37,301 nt of DNA from Spirochaetaceae bacterium. Lineage in GTDB: Bacteria > Spirochaetota > Spirochaetia > SZUA-6 > Bin103. Numbering within the stretch: position 1 is the first letter of the stretch; each line of letters begins with the position of its first letter. Below the pieces are notes generated by a model that had not been told where the DNA came from, searched no databases, and worked only from the letters and a program-made list of their open reading frames with translations. Positions 8,875 through 17,122 of the stretch are shown here, one piece after another. The stretch spans positions 1 to 37,301 of the forward strand of contig JAPPGB010000112.1 in assembly GCA_028821475.1 (NCBI GenBank), written 5' to 3'. Position numbers and translations under genes: made by a program.

Positions 8875-8925
8875 TTTCATAGCGCGGCACGTTATGAATC
8901 AATATAGCCTTATCGTTTCATAACG
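8875..8925. promoter_or_regulatory. probable operator of the fic gene (three half-sites)
   Basis: CGTTATGAA (8890-8898) is mirrored exactly by TTCATAACG (8917-8925). A third, near-identical half-site TTTCATAGCG lies at 8875-8884. The block is AT-rich in an otherwise GC-rich neighbourhood and lies 40-90 bases upstream of the fic ATG. A TATATT-like sequence falls between the arms on the fic-coding strand. This is the layout of a repressor site overlapping a promoter. The Fic protein's own winged helix is a natural candidate ligand, by inference. Confidence 0.5.
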
Positions 8926-8951
8926 ACCAAGCGCCTGAACGGGTGCGGACG

Positions 8952-9902
8952 TCAGGACACGACGTTGCGAGGCGTGCCGGCGATAAAGGAGCGGATGTTG
9001 ATGGTGGTCTGGTCGATCAGGGCCTGCCGCGCTTCGCGGGTGGACCAGGCGCTGTGCGGGGTGAGGATGATGTTGGGGGCATCCAGAAGCGGGTTGCCGG
9101 CGGTCGGCGGCTCCTCGGTGAGCACGTCGAAACCGGCCCCGGCGAGGCGGCCCTCATGCAGCGCCGCGGCCAGCGCGGCCTCGTCCACGATGCCGCCGCG
9201 GGCGGTGTTAATCAGGTAGGCGGTCGGCTTCATCTTCGCCAGCGCCGCGGCGTCGATCAGGTTGCGGGTTTCATCGGTCAGCGGGCTGTGGACGGTCACG
9301 AAGTCGGCTGCCGCGAGCAGCTCGTCGAGCGGCGTGTTGCCGTAGGCGCTGCCGGTGATCGGGAACGCGTCGTTGGCCAGCACCCGCATGCCGAACCCCT
9401 CGGCGATGCGCGCCACGCCGCGCCCGATCACCCCGAAGCCGACGATGCCGATGGTGAGGCCCTTGAGCTCGAAGGTGGGGTAGCGCAGCAGGGTGAACGA
9501 GGAGCTGCGCTGCCAGTCGCCGCGCTCCACGTCGGCGGCGTACTTGTACGCCTTGGTGGCCAGGTTCAGGATCAGTGCGAAGGCGTGCTGCGGCACCGTG
9601 TCGCCGGCGTACCCGGCCACGTTGCTCACCGTGACCCCGGCGGCGCGCGCCGCCTCCAGGTCGACGTTGTTGTAGCCGGTGGCGGTCACGGCCACCAGCC
9701 GCAGCGTGGTCAGCGCCGCGAAGATCGGCGCGGTGATCTGCGCCTTGTTCACCGCGATGATCTCGGTGCCGGCGCCGTGCGCGATGATCTCGGCCTCGGT
9801 GCCGTTGGGCAGGCTCCGATACTCGCCGAGCGCCTGCAGCCCGGAAAAGTCGATGTCGCCGTTCAGGCCGATGTCGGTGTCGTCGACAAAGAAAATCCGC
9901 AT
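8952..9902 (-). CDS. D-isomer specific 2-hydroxyacid dehydrogenase
   Basis: The 316-residue protein has the NAD-binding glycine motif GFGVIGRG (residues 155-162). The catalytic triad of the family is also present: Arg235 in NTARGGIVDE, Glu264 in the EEPP block, and His283 in TPHSAW. These enzymes reduce 2-oxoacids such as hydroxypyruvate, glyoxylate or phenylpyruvate to D-hydroxyacids. The substrate is not evident. The ATG at 9902 has a strong purine-rich site (GGGAGGG) upstream. The Gfo/Idh/MocA gene ends 14 bases before it on the same strand, so the two form an operon. Fragments of this gene recur at about 14.25 and 15.88 kb. Confidence 0.92.
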   Translation of the reverse strand: MRIFFVDDTDIGLNGDIDFSGLQALGEYRSLPNGTEAEIIAHGAGTEIIAVNKAQITAPIFAALTTLRLVAVTATGYNNVDLEAARAAGVTVSNVAGYAGDTVPQHAFALILNLATKAYKYAADVERGDWQRSSSFTLLRYPTFELKGLTIGIVGFGVIGRGVARIAEGFGMRVLANDAFPITGSAYGNTPLDELLAAADFVTVHSPLTDETRNLIDAAALAKMKPTAYLINTARGGIVDEAALAAALHEGRLAGAGFDVLTEEPPTAGNPLLDAPNIILTPHSAWSTREARQALIDQTTINIRSFIAGTPRNVVS

Positions 9903-9916
9903 GGTGCCGCCCTCCC

Positions 9917-11026
9917 CTACTCGCTTGCCGGTTCGTCTGCCGGCGTCTCGCTTGCAGCGTCCCCGCTCAGGAGCACTTCCTTCCCGCTCGCCGCCGAGGC
10001 GTAGATCGCGTCGATCACGCACTGCACGGCGAGCGCCTGCTCCAGGGACACGCACGGCTCCTCGCGGCCGAGGATCACGTTCACGAAGTGGTGAAACCGG
10101 CTGGTGTGCGGGTAGGTCAGCGGGCCGGCGTCGGGCCCCTCGATGGCGTGGTACTCGCTGCCCTGCCGTCGGAACAGCTTGTCGCCGTAAGTGTCGATGG
10201 CGCCCTCCGACCCGTACAGCTCGATGTTCATCTCGCTCCGGCGCTCGTTGTGCATCGCCCACACCGCGTCGATCAGCAGCACGGTGGCGCCGCCGGCGAG
10301 CTTGATCATGGCGGTGGCGAAGTCGTCCACGTCGAACGCCGCCTCGGTGCGCTCCGAAAGCCCATAGCCGCCCTCGCCGGCGCCGCTCGGGCCGAACTCG
10401 CGGTAGGTGGCGCCGGTGACCGAGTGCACGGCGAAGTTGTCGAGGATGAACAGGGCGTTGTCGAGCATGTGCACGCCAATGTCCAGGAGCCCGCCCCCGC
10501 CGGACAGTGATTTGCGGGTAAACCAGCTCCCGATGCCGGGAATGCCCGCCCGCCGGCGCCAGTAGGTCTTGCAGTGGTAGGCGCGTCCGATGCGGCCCTG
10601 CGCCACCAGCCCGCGGGCGCGCTGCACCTGCGGGGTGAAGCGCTGGTTCATGCCCAGCATGAAACGGGCGCCGGCCCCGTGGGCGCCGGCACCGCGCGCC
10701 GCCTCCACCAGCGGCTCGGCATCGGCCCGGCTCAACGCCAGCGGCTTCTCCAGGATCACGTGCTTGCCCGCGTTCAGCGCCTGCACCGTCAGCGGCACGT
10801 GCAGGTAGTTGGGCACCGCGATGTACACCGCATCCACCGCGTCCAGGTCCAGCAACTGGTCAGCGCTCTCCAGCACGTGCGGCACCCCGAACCGCTCGCC
10901 GAACGCCGTGCGCCGCTCCCGGCTGGGATCGGCCACCGCGACCAGCTCCGCCTCCGGGTTCTCGCCAAAGTCCCGCGCCCCGCTCCCGGCCACCCCGCCG
11001 GTCCCAATGATCCCAAACCGAACCAT
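9917..11026 (-). CDS. Gfo/Idh/MocA-family NAD(P)-dependent oxidoreductase
   Basis: The N-terminal Rossmann fold starts with GIIGTGGVAG (residues 5-14). The family's EKP motif is at residues 93-95. The C-terminal half is the usual alpha/beta substrate domain, and the length (369) is normal. Members oxidise or reduce sugars, inositols and related compounds. The actual substrate is unknown. It is the first gene of the operon with the D-2-hydroxyacid dehydrogenase. A 15-bp tandem duplication (10666-10695) adds five residues, GAGAR at 117-121, just before the FMLGMNQRF block. The decayed third copy lacks this insert, so this intact copy may be slightly altered. Confidence 0.92.
   Translation of the reverse strand: MVRFGIIGTGGVAGSGARDFGENPEAELVAVADPSRERRTAFGERFGVPHVLESADQLLDLDAVDAVYIAVPNYLHVPLTVQALNAGKHVILEKPLALSRADAEPLVEAARGAGAHGAGARFMLGMNQRFTPQVQRARGLVAQGRIGRAYHCKTYWRRRAGIPGIGSWFTRKSLSGGGGLLDIGVHMLDNALFILDNFAVHSVTGATYREFGPSGAGEGGYGLSERTEAAFDVDDFATAMIKLAGGATVLLIDAVWAMHNERRSEMNIELYGSEGAIDTYGDKLFRRQGSEYHAIEGPDAGPLTYPHTSRFHHFVNVILGREEPCVSLEQALAVQCVIDAIYASAASGKEVLLSGDAASETPADEPASE
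10666..10695. repeat. 15-bp in-frame tandem duplication in the oxidoreductase gene
   Basis: Two adjacent 15-base units, both beginning GGGCGCCGGC and differing at two positions near the end (10676 and 10680 versus their partners), lie in the coding sequence. The homologous place in the third cassette copy (about 16770-16790) has one unit only. Confidence 0.6.
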
Positions 11027-11253
11027 GCGCTACGATACCCGCCCCCGCGCGCCACTGACTACCGGTTGATTGGGCCACCGGGCCACCCCGCCGCGTTCGT
11101 CGGCACATGCCGACGCTGGATTGCCGATGGAGTGTCGTGACGGTAACCTTGCGGAGCAGCCACCAGCCATGACCGCCGGCCCACATACATCTCCGTACCG
11201 ACTGCCCACCTGCACTCACGGCGGCCAGGATCTGATGCTGACTGCAGAGAGAC

Positions 11254-12498
11254 ATGACTCCGCGCGCTGAGAACATCAACCCATCTATCTTGAAATGGGC
11301 ACGCGAGACTGCCGGTATGTCGCTTGAGGAAGCCGCGCTGCGACTTGGCTTCACATCAAGGGCCAAGCGCGCTTCGGCGGCGAGACTGGAAGCTCTCGAG
11401 CGGGGCGAGACGAAGCCCACGCGGAATCAGCTGCTCAAGATCGCAGCGACGTACCGACGCCCTCTGACCGCGTTTTACCGCACCGCACCTCCCGTTCCGG
11501 GTAACCGCGGCGAGGACTTCCGGTCCATCGGCGGAGTGACCGACAAGCGTGAGCCCCTGCTCGACGCGCTTCTCCGCGCTACCCGCGTACGTCAGGACCT
11601 GGTCAGGTCGATTCTGGAAGATGACGAAGACATCGAGAGCCTCTCCTTCGTCGGATCGATGCCGATAACCGAGCCGATAGAGGGCGCGGCTGCAACGATT
11701 CGGGTCGCTCTGCACCTCGACGAAACGCGTCGCGCGCGCGTTGCCTCTTCAGGCGAGCAATTCGCTACTCTCAGGGAACGGGTCGAAGCGCTTGGTGTGT
11801 TCGTGCTGCTGGTGGGGAATCTTGGTTCCCACCATACCAATCTCGATGAACGCGTGTTTCGAGGATTTGCAGTTGCCGATCAGATTGCGCCATTCATCAT
11901 CATCAATGACCAGGATGCAACCGCGGCCCAGTCGTTTACGCTCATTCACGAACTCGTCCATGTGTACACAGGATCCACCGGTGTGAGTGCGGCTCCTACT
12001 GCAGTCCCGCCACGCACCCACCGAGCGCGTGTGGAGCGATTCTGCAACGACGTCGCCAGCGAAGTGCTTCTTCCGCACGACTCTCTTCCAGGACTTCGCC
12101 AAGGACTCACCGTGGACGCCGCCGCGGACCAGGTCAGCAAGGTCGCCGTCACCCGCAACGTGAGCGAAGCAATGGTGGCGTACCGCTACTGGCGTACCGG
12201 CGCGCTTGACGCCGAGATTTACCGTCGACTCGCAGCTTCTTACGCTGCTCGATGGCAGAGTGCGCGAGCGCGCCGCCGCGAACTACGCGAGGAGGCCGCG
12301 GGAACCGGTCCGACCTATTACACGGTGCGAAAGCACCGTCTCGGTCGACCACTGATCAATCTCGTCCGCCGCGCCCTGAGGTCCGACGAGCTGACCCACA
12401 CCAAGGCGGCCCTGATCCTTGGCGTGAAACCAAGCGGTGTAGAGCCACTGTTGGGAGGATCGATGACCGGGAGTCCAACGCGGCAGCAGTCGGGATAG
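11254..12498 (+). CDS. XRE-type DNA-binding protein with ImmA/IrrE metallopeptidase domain
   Basis: Residues about 10-70 form an XRE helix-turn-helix (LKWARETAGMSLEEAALRLG, then LEALERGETKPTRNQLLKIA). A zinc-peptidase motif HELVH lies near residues 231-235, with the ImmA/IrrE-type FCNDVASEVLLP segment about 50 residues later. Proteins of this architecture (COG2856 type) repress phage or toxin genes, and some cleave partner repressors. The next gene starts 2 bases after the stop and encodes a DUF4411 PIN-like protein. The pair therefore looks like a toxin-antitoxin operon with this protein as antitoxin/regulator. A paralogous arrangement occurs at 34.4-35.9 kb. The C-terminal 80 residues are basic and of unknown role. 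Confidence 0.87.
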   Translation: MTPRAENINPSILKWARETAGMSLEEAALRLGFTSRAKRASAARLEALERGETKPTRNQLLKIAATYRRPLTAFYRTAPPVPGNRGEDFRSIGGVTDKREPLLDALLRATRVRQDLVRSILEDDEDIESLSFVGSMPITEPIEGAAATIRVALHLDETRRARVASSGEQFATLRERVEALGVFVLLVGNLGSHHTNLDERVFRGFAVADQIAPFIIINDQDATAAQSFTLIHELVHVYTGSTGVSAAPTAVPPRTHRARVERFCNDVASEVLLPHDSLPGLRQGLTVDAAADQVSKVAVTRNVSEAMVAYRYWRTGALDAEIYRRLAASYAARWQSARARRRELREEAAGTGPTYYTVRKHRLGRPLINLVRRALRSDELTHTKAALILGVKPSGVEPLLGGSMTGSPTRQQSG

Positions 12499-12500
12499 TC

Positions 12501-12926
12501 GTGCTGTACCTGCTTGATGCGAATGTGCTGATCCGCACCCATGAGGACTACTACCCGCTCGATCGCATCCGGCCCTTCTGGGACTGGCTGATTTCCGAGG
12601 CCTCTGCCCGGCACGTGAAGATGCCCTTCGAAATCCACGACGAGATCGCCACTGCCAGCGGCCCACTCAAGGACTGGATCACGCAGCCGGACGTGAGGAG
12701 CGCACTCGTCTTGAACGAGGAAGTCGACCGACAAGTGTTCAACCATGTGATCGACACGGCATACGCGCCGGACTTGGCAGATCACGAACTGGAGGAAGCC
12801 GGACGCGATCCGTTTATTGTCACCTACGGTCTGATGCAAAGGAGTCGTACCGTTGTCACGAAGGAAATTAGTCGCCGAGCAAAACACGTGGGCGCCGAAA
12901 AGTGCCGGATGCCTGCGATATCTTGA
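12501..12926 (+). CDS. DUF4411 (PIN-like) putative toxin, frameshifted near its end
   Basis: The protein starts VLYLLDANVLI, the first acidic strand of PIN-like nucleases. It continues with conserved acidic positions in MPFEIHDEI, DPFIVTYG and VTKE. This matches the DUF4411 family, in which a PIN-like RNase is paired with XRE-ImmA/IrrE proteins. The GTG at 12501 follows the upstream stop by 2 bases. The frame ends at 12926. Adding one A to the A-run at 12898-12901 restores a typical family ending, VPDACDILNILW through YGIRNFRIT, with a stop at 12985. The gene is therefore a recent frameshift mutant, a sequencing error or a slippage product. All proposed catalytic residues lie before the shift. 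Confidence 0.75.
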   Translation: MLYLLDANVLIRTHEDYYPLDRIRPFWDWLISEASARHVKMPFEIHDEIATASGPLKDWITQPDVRSALVLNEEVDRQVFNHVIDTAYAPDLADHELEEAGRDPFIVTYGLMQRSRTVVTKEISRRAKHVGAEKCRMPAIS

Positions 12927-13052
12927 ACATTCTCTGGACGACTGACCTCGAATTCTACGGAATCCGGAACTTCCGCATCACATGACACAGACGCTTCACA
13001 ACTCGATGAAGCTGGCCAATCCGACGCGCTTGCCCAGCGTGCCCGGAGATTT

Positions 13053-13079
13053 CGAGGATGGATTGGCAATCCATCCTCG
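13053..13079. repeat. perfect 12-bp hairpin with 3-base loop
   Basis: CGAGGATGGATT (13053-13064) and its exact reverse complement AATCCATCCTCG (13068-13079) are separated by GGC. The gap between the DUF4411 gene and the next gene (12986-13267) holds no coding sequence I can support. No T-tract follows on either strand, so this is not a classical intrinsic terminator. It may still end transcription, or it may be a remnant of a mobile element. Confidence 0.6.
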
Positions 13080-13267
13080 TTTGCGGGTCGACTTACAGCG
13101 CCGGCAAGAATCGCGCCGGGGCCATCGTGGCTACCCGCCAAGCCTGTTTCTTTACGCTGAACGATTTAGTCATGACATGTATCAATTCGTGGAGGGAAGT
13201 GCCTCGGAGTATTCTATCGCACCCGCGCAATAGCGATGGCCACCCTGCTCCGTCATGATGCTCTCCG

Positions 13268-13738
13268 TCATGTCTCGTCTTGGGACAACATCTCCGATAT
13301 GCGCGGGTAGAGCGTGCGCACGAGCTTGTCCAAGTGGTAGCGCATCCACCGTACGGCCTCCCGGAATTCCGGCGTCTCGTCCTCCCCGTGGCCCGGCATC
13401 ACGCCGATCTCACATTCATAGCCGAGCGACCGCCTCTCGCCGCCCTCGTCCCAAGACTTCATCACCGGAGGCTCGCCTAGCGCGCCAAAGATGCGTCGGG
13501 CTACGTCGTCCCCCTCACGCGGCCGCACGTAGCATCCGATCTTGCGATCGTCAGGACTCCGGTAGTATGCAGCGAACGGGAGTCCGTAGCCGCCGTGGGA
13601 CGTACCGGGGGCCGGCAGCCACACGAGCGGCTCGGCGAGCCCCTTGTCGATCCGTACTCGACACGGGAGGTCAAGCCCGTTGAATACCTCGAACCAAAAC
13701 CGAATGTTCTCGGATTGCCGATCGGAGAGCGTAGCCAT
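13268..13738 (-). CDS. conserved-looking hypothetical protein, about 156 aa
   Basis: The ORF begins with MATLSDRQSENIRFWFEVF, is soluble and acidic, and has aromatic-rich patches such as GGYGLPFAAYYRSPDDRK and VRWMRYHLDKLVRTLYPRI. A GAAAGGAAA ribosome binding site lies just upstream of its ATG, and a palindrome sits 37 bases upstream. These points support a real gene. The 'FW..F' opening and size resemble DUF4268-like proteins often found near restriction systems, but I cannot confirm that. It follows the DUF4411 gene convergently and has no partner on its own strand. Confidence 0.62.
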   Translation of the reverse strand: MATLSDRQSENIRFWFEVFNGLDLPCRVRIDKGLAEPLVWLPAPGTSHGGYGLPFAAYYRSPDDRKIGCYVRPREGDDVARRIFGALGEPPVMKSWDEGGERRSLGYECEIGVMPGHGEDETPEFREAVRWMRYHLDKLVRTLYPRISEMLSQDET

Positions 13739-13774
13739 ATCGTTTCCTTTCTTACGCCGCGTCAGCGATTTCCA

Positions 13775-13787
13775 CCGATAGTATCGG
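13775..13787. promoter_or_regulatory. palindromic operator candidate upstream of the 156-aa gene
   Basis: CCGATA-G-TATCGG is a perfect palindrome around a central G, 37 bases upstream of the ATG at 13738. Its position fits a promoter-overlapping repressor site. The sequence from 13788 to about 14240 holds no gene I can support. Confidence 0.35.
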
Positions 13788-14245
13788 CTACGATATGTTA
13801 TTGCTCATGTGCTCAACTAGACAACCGCTCGTTCAACTTAATCAAGACAAAGGAATTACGACGCCGTATGCAGGGCCGTGCGCCGTCCGGGTACAAACGA
13901 AGTGCCTGGAGCACGGTGTCGAACTCGTGAGCGCAACTGTCACGCTCGTGATTCACCCCGCATCCACAACACTTGCCAATGTCCCTTGAACAACGCTTTA
14001 CCTTGTTGCGCCGCACGCAATAGCGAACCGTACCATCGCACGGCTCTCAGCCGAGGCGGGCGCGGAACAGGAGCCGGCGCATGCTGTAGTGGTCGTCCGG
14101 GAAGGCGCATCACGTCCAGGCCGAGCCGAGGCAGCGCAACGGCACGACTAACGTGGTGGTCGCGACGATGTCGTCTGTCGTAAGAGTCGCTCGCTTCGAA
14201 CCAGCACGCCCGGCGGCCCACCGGGAAGCTCACGCCGTGCTCGAT

Positions 14246-14775
14246 GGTCTCGGCCTCGGAGTTGTTGGGAGGCTCCGGTACTCGCCGAGCGCCTGTAGCC
14301 CGGAGAACCCCATGTCGCCGTTCAGCCCTCTGTCGGTGTCGTCGACAAAGAAAATCCGCGTGGTGCCGTCCTCTCCTATTCGCTGCCGGTTCGCCTGTCG
14401 GCGTCTCGCTCACCAGCGCTTCCCGCTCGCCGATGAGGTGTGGATGGACGTCGATCACGCACTGCACGGCAAGCGTCTGCTCCAGGGTCACGCACGGTTT
14501 CCTCGCGGCCGAGGATCACGTTCACGACGTGGTGGAACCGGCTGTGTGCGGGTAGGTCAGCGGGTCGGCGTCGGGGCCTTCAATGGAATGGTACTCGTTA
14601 CCCTGCTGGGAACAGCTTCTCGCCTTAGGTGTCGATGGCGCCCTCCGAGCCGTACAGCTCGGTGTTCATCTCGCTTCGGTGCTCGTTGTGCACCGCCCAC
14701 ACCGCGCCCGGATTCTCGCCGTCCCGCTCTGGCACCCCGCCACCCTACAGTCCCCAGTGATGTCGAACCGACGAT
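14246..14775 (-). pseudogene. decayed copy 2 of the dehydrogenase/oxidoreductase cassette
   Basis: This stretch aligns by eye with 9790-10265 and then 10955-11026 of the intact cassette. It contains the N-terminal part of the D-2-hydroxyacid dehydrogenase (around 14246-14363), whose start codon has become ACG. The C-terminal part of the Gfo/Idh/MocA gene follows at about 14380-14700, with several small indels. After a large deletion at about 14705 only the first bases of that gene remain. Many substitutions separate it from copy 1, so it is the oldest of the copies. No protein can be made from it. Confidence 0.8.
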
Positions 14776-14814
14776 GGCGGCACGGTTCGCCGCGTCCAAT
14801 TTGCGAGACCGCCT

Positions 14815-15705
14815 ATGGCGACGGTGGACAAGCTAGCCGGATACACGCGACATTGGCGTATGCCAAGCGATTATAGAGAGCGTGCTCGTCGCTCAGCGGC
14901 AACCGCAGTCGAGGAAATCGAGAGTGCCCTTTATCACATAGAAGAAATCGAGGCGGTCATGAAGGAGCACGAGATAGCCGATAGCGAGTTCGACAAAGCC
15001 TACAAGCTCGGTTATAGGTCGATAGAAGGGGCCATAAGTTCAATATCGAGTGCAATATCGTCTGTCGAAGTTGAAGAAAGAGTGCCATACGCTAACGACC
15101 GAGACTCTGCGGTCGAAGACCTCATGGAGAGGATTGCAAAACGAAGTCTCCCCGCCGATGAAGTGTGGAAAGAGATCGAACGTACCTATCAACAGGTTAC
15201 TCAATTGCCGTTGCACAAGGGCAACTCTATGTGGAAGGTAAATTCCCGGACAATAGTTGCACTAAAAGCTGCAAATGGAGCTGCCCAAGAGGCACTGAAG
15301 ATGGCACATAACACCTCGTATGCGATCGTTGCATATCAGCTGGAGCGAGGTGCTTTTCTTGTATCACGGGAAATCCTGAAGCGAGTCTATCTGGGATCAA
15401 GTCGAAAGAGACTCATTCTACATAGTGACGAATTGCTAGTGTCGGTAGGCGAAGGAATCGCCACCTACTTGTTTGAATCGGCTCTTGAAGTGTGTCAAGG
15501 TAGTTTGTCTGAGTACACTCCAACCATACCTGAAATCGTGAAGGAGGTGAAACGTCTAGAGCACGACTCGTATCAAAGCAAGGACGCTCTCAGACACACC
15601 ATTAGACGAGAAACAATCGAAGATCCTACACGCATCAGGAGTGCCATAAGGCTACATCGTGCGACACATAGTATTCAGCCAATACGCAACAGAATGACCG
15701 ACTGA
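14815..15705 (+). CDS. helical orphan protein, about 296 aa
   Basis: I do not recognise this protein. It is soluble and rich in Glu, Ser and Ala, with long stretches that look helical. These include AATAVEEIESALYHIEEIEA and a YRSIEGAISSISSAISSVEV segment with a heptad-like pattern, so a coiled coil is likely in residues 25-90. The second half has a VAYQLERGAFLVSREILKRV segment. Base composition is clearly AT-richer than the neighbouring cassette copies, which points to a separate origin. It sits exactly between decayed copies 2 and 3 of the oxidoreductase cassette, only 40 bases from the former. The absence of stops over 296 codons in such AT-richer DNA supports a real gene. Confidence 0.6.
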   Translation: MATVDKLAGYTRHWRMPSDYRERARRSAATAVEEIESALYHIEEIEAVMKEHEIADSEFDKAYKLGYRSIEGAISSISSAISSVEVEERVPYANDRDSAVEDLMERIAKRSLPADEVWKEIERTYQQVTQLPLHKGNSMWKVNSRTIVALKAANGAAQEALKMAHNTSYAIVAYQLERGAFLVSREILKRVYLGSSRKRLILHSDELLVSVGEGIATYLFESALEVCQGSLSEYTPTIPEIVKEVKRLEHDSYQSKDALRHTIRRETIEDPTRIRSAIRLHRATHSIQPIRNRMTD

Positions 15706-15879
15706 GCCCGTGCCACTTTGATTCGTTTCAGAGGTGGTTCCGTTCGCGAAACTATCTCGATTCGAGTCAGAGCTTTTCAGCCTTATTGGGAGGATGGCGG
15801 AAACGGAACTCGGCACGGGGTCGCGCAACCGCACCCGTCGTTGTAGTCTGGTTCGAATGATCACGAGTGTCGTGGCGTT

Positions 15880-16032
15880 GCGTACGCGGCCACGCTGCTC
15901 ACCGTGACCCCGGCGGCGTGCGCCGCCTCGAGGTCGACGTTGTTGTAGCCGGTGGCGGTGATCGCCATCAGGCGTAGCGTGGTGAGCGCCTCGAAGATCG
16001 CCCCCGTGATCTGCGCCTTATTCACCGCAATT
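15880..16032 (-). pseudogene. D-2-hydroxyacid dehydrogenase fragment (copy 3)
   Basis: This segment corresponds to residues about 48-98 of the intact dehydrogenase (positions 9607-9758). It reads IAVNKAQITGAIFEALTTLR and then TATGYNNVDLEAA. It is joined in frame to the last codons of the neighbouring oxidoreductase pseudogene. The start, the NAD-binding domain and all catalytic residues are missing. Confidence 0.85.
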
Positions 16033-17122
16033 TCGCGTGCCGGTTCGCCTGCCGGCGTCTCGCATGCAGCGTCTCCGCTCAGGAGCACTTCCTTCCCGTT
16101 CGCCGCGGGGGCGTAGATCGCGTCGATCACGCACTGGACGGCGAGCGCCTGCTCCAGGGTCACGCACGGCTCCTCGCGGCCGAGGATCACGTTCACGAAG
16201 TGGTGAAACCGGCTGGTGTGCGGGTAGGTCAGCGGGCCGGCGTCGGGCCCCTCGATGGCGTGGTACTCGCTGCCCTGCCGTCGGAACAGCTTGTCGCCGT
16301 AAGTGTCGATGGCGCCCTCCGACCCGTACAGCTCGATGTTCATCTCGCTCCGGCGCTCGTTGTGCATCGCCCACACCGCGTCGATCAGCAGCACGGTGGC
16401 GCCGCCGGCGAGCTTGATCATGGCGGTGGCGAAGTCGTCCACGTCGAACGCCGCCTCGGTGCGCTCCGAAAGCCCATAGCCGCCCTCGCCGGCGCCGCTC
16501 GGGCCGAACTCGCGGTAGGTGGCGCCGGTGACCGAGTGCACGGCGAAGTTGTCGAGGATGAACAGGGCGTTGTCGAGCATGTGCACGCCGGTGTCCAGGA
16601 GCCAGCCGCCGCCGGACAGTGATTTGCGGGTAAACCAGCTCCCGATGCCGGGAATGCCGGCCCGCCGGCGCCAGTAGGTCTTGCAGTGGTAGGCGCGTCC
16701 GATGCGGCCCTGAGCCACGGCCCGCGGGCGCGCTGCACCTGCGGCGTGAAGCGCTGGTTCATGCCCAGCATGAAGTGGGCGCCGGCACCGCGCGCCGCCT
16801 CCACCAGCGGCTCGGCATCGGCCCGGCTCGATGCCAGCGGCTTCTCCAGGATCACGTGCTTGCCGGCATGCAGCGCCTGCACCGTGAGCGGCACGTGCAG
16901 GTAGTTGGGCACCGCGACGTACACCGCGTCCACCGCGTCGAGGTCCAGCAACTGGTCGGCACTCTCCAGCAGGTGCGGCACCCCGAACCGCTCCCCGAAC
17001 GACGTGCGCCGCACGCGGCTGAGATCGGCCACCGCGACCAGCTCCGCCCCCGGGTTCTCGCTGAAGTCCCGCGCCCCGCCCCCGGCCACCCCGCCGGTCC
17101 CAATGATCCCAAACCGAACCAT
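16033..17122 (-). pseudogene. Gfo/Idh/MocA oxidoreductase pseudogene (copy 3)
   Basis: Nearly the whole gene is present, from MVRFGIIGTGGVAG to ETPAGEPAR. A one-base deletion near 16711-16720 (where copy 1 reads CGCCACCAG) shifts the frame at about residue 135. The part downstream of the shift is almost identical to copy 1 at both base and protein level, while the N-terminal third has more differences. This suggests recent duplication or gene conversion. The 3' end is fused to a dehydrogenase fragment by a deletion that removed the dehydrogenase start. This copy lacks the GAGAR insert seen in copy 1. Confidence 0.9.

Noticed and set aside
9903-10262. Extension of the dehydrogenase frame upstream of 9902
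   Set aside because: It overlaps the oxidoreductase gene, is Arg-rich, and the ATG at 9902 has a strong ribosome binding site and the family start.
12252-12500. Upstream extension of the DUF4411 frame
   Set aside because: It lies within the XRE-ImmA/IrrE gene, and the GTG at 12501 gives the correct family start.
13940-14491. 183-codon open frame on the minus strand
   Set aside because: It runs out of frame through decayed cassette copy 2 and into non-coding sequence; no domain fits it as a whole.
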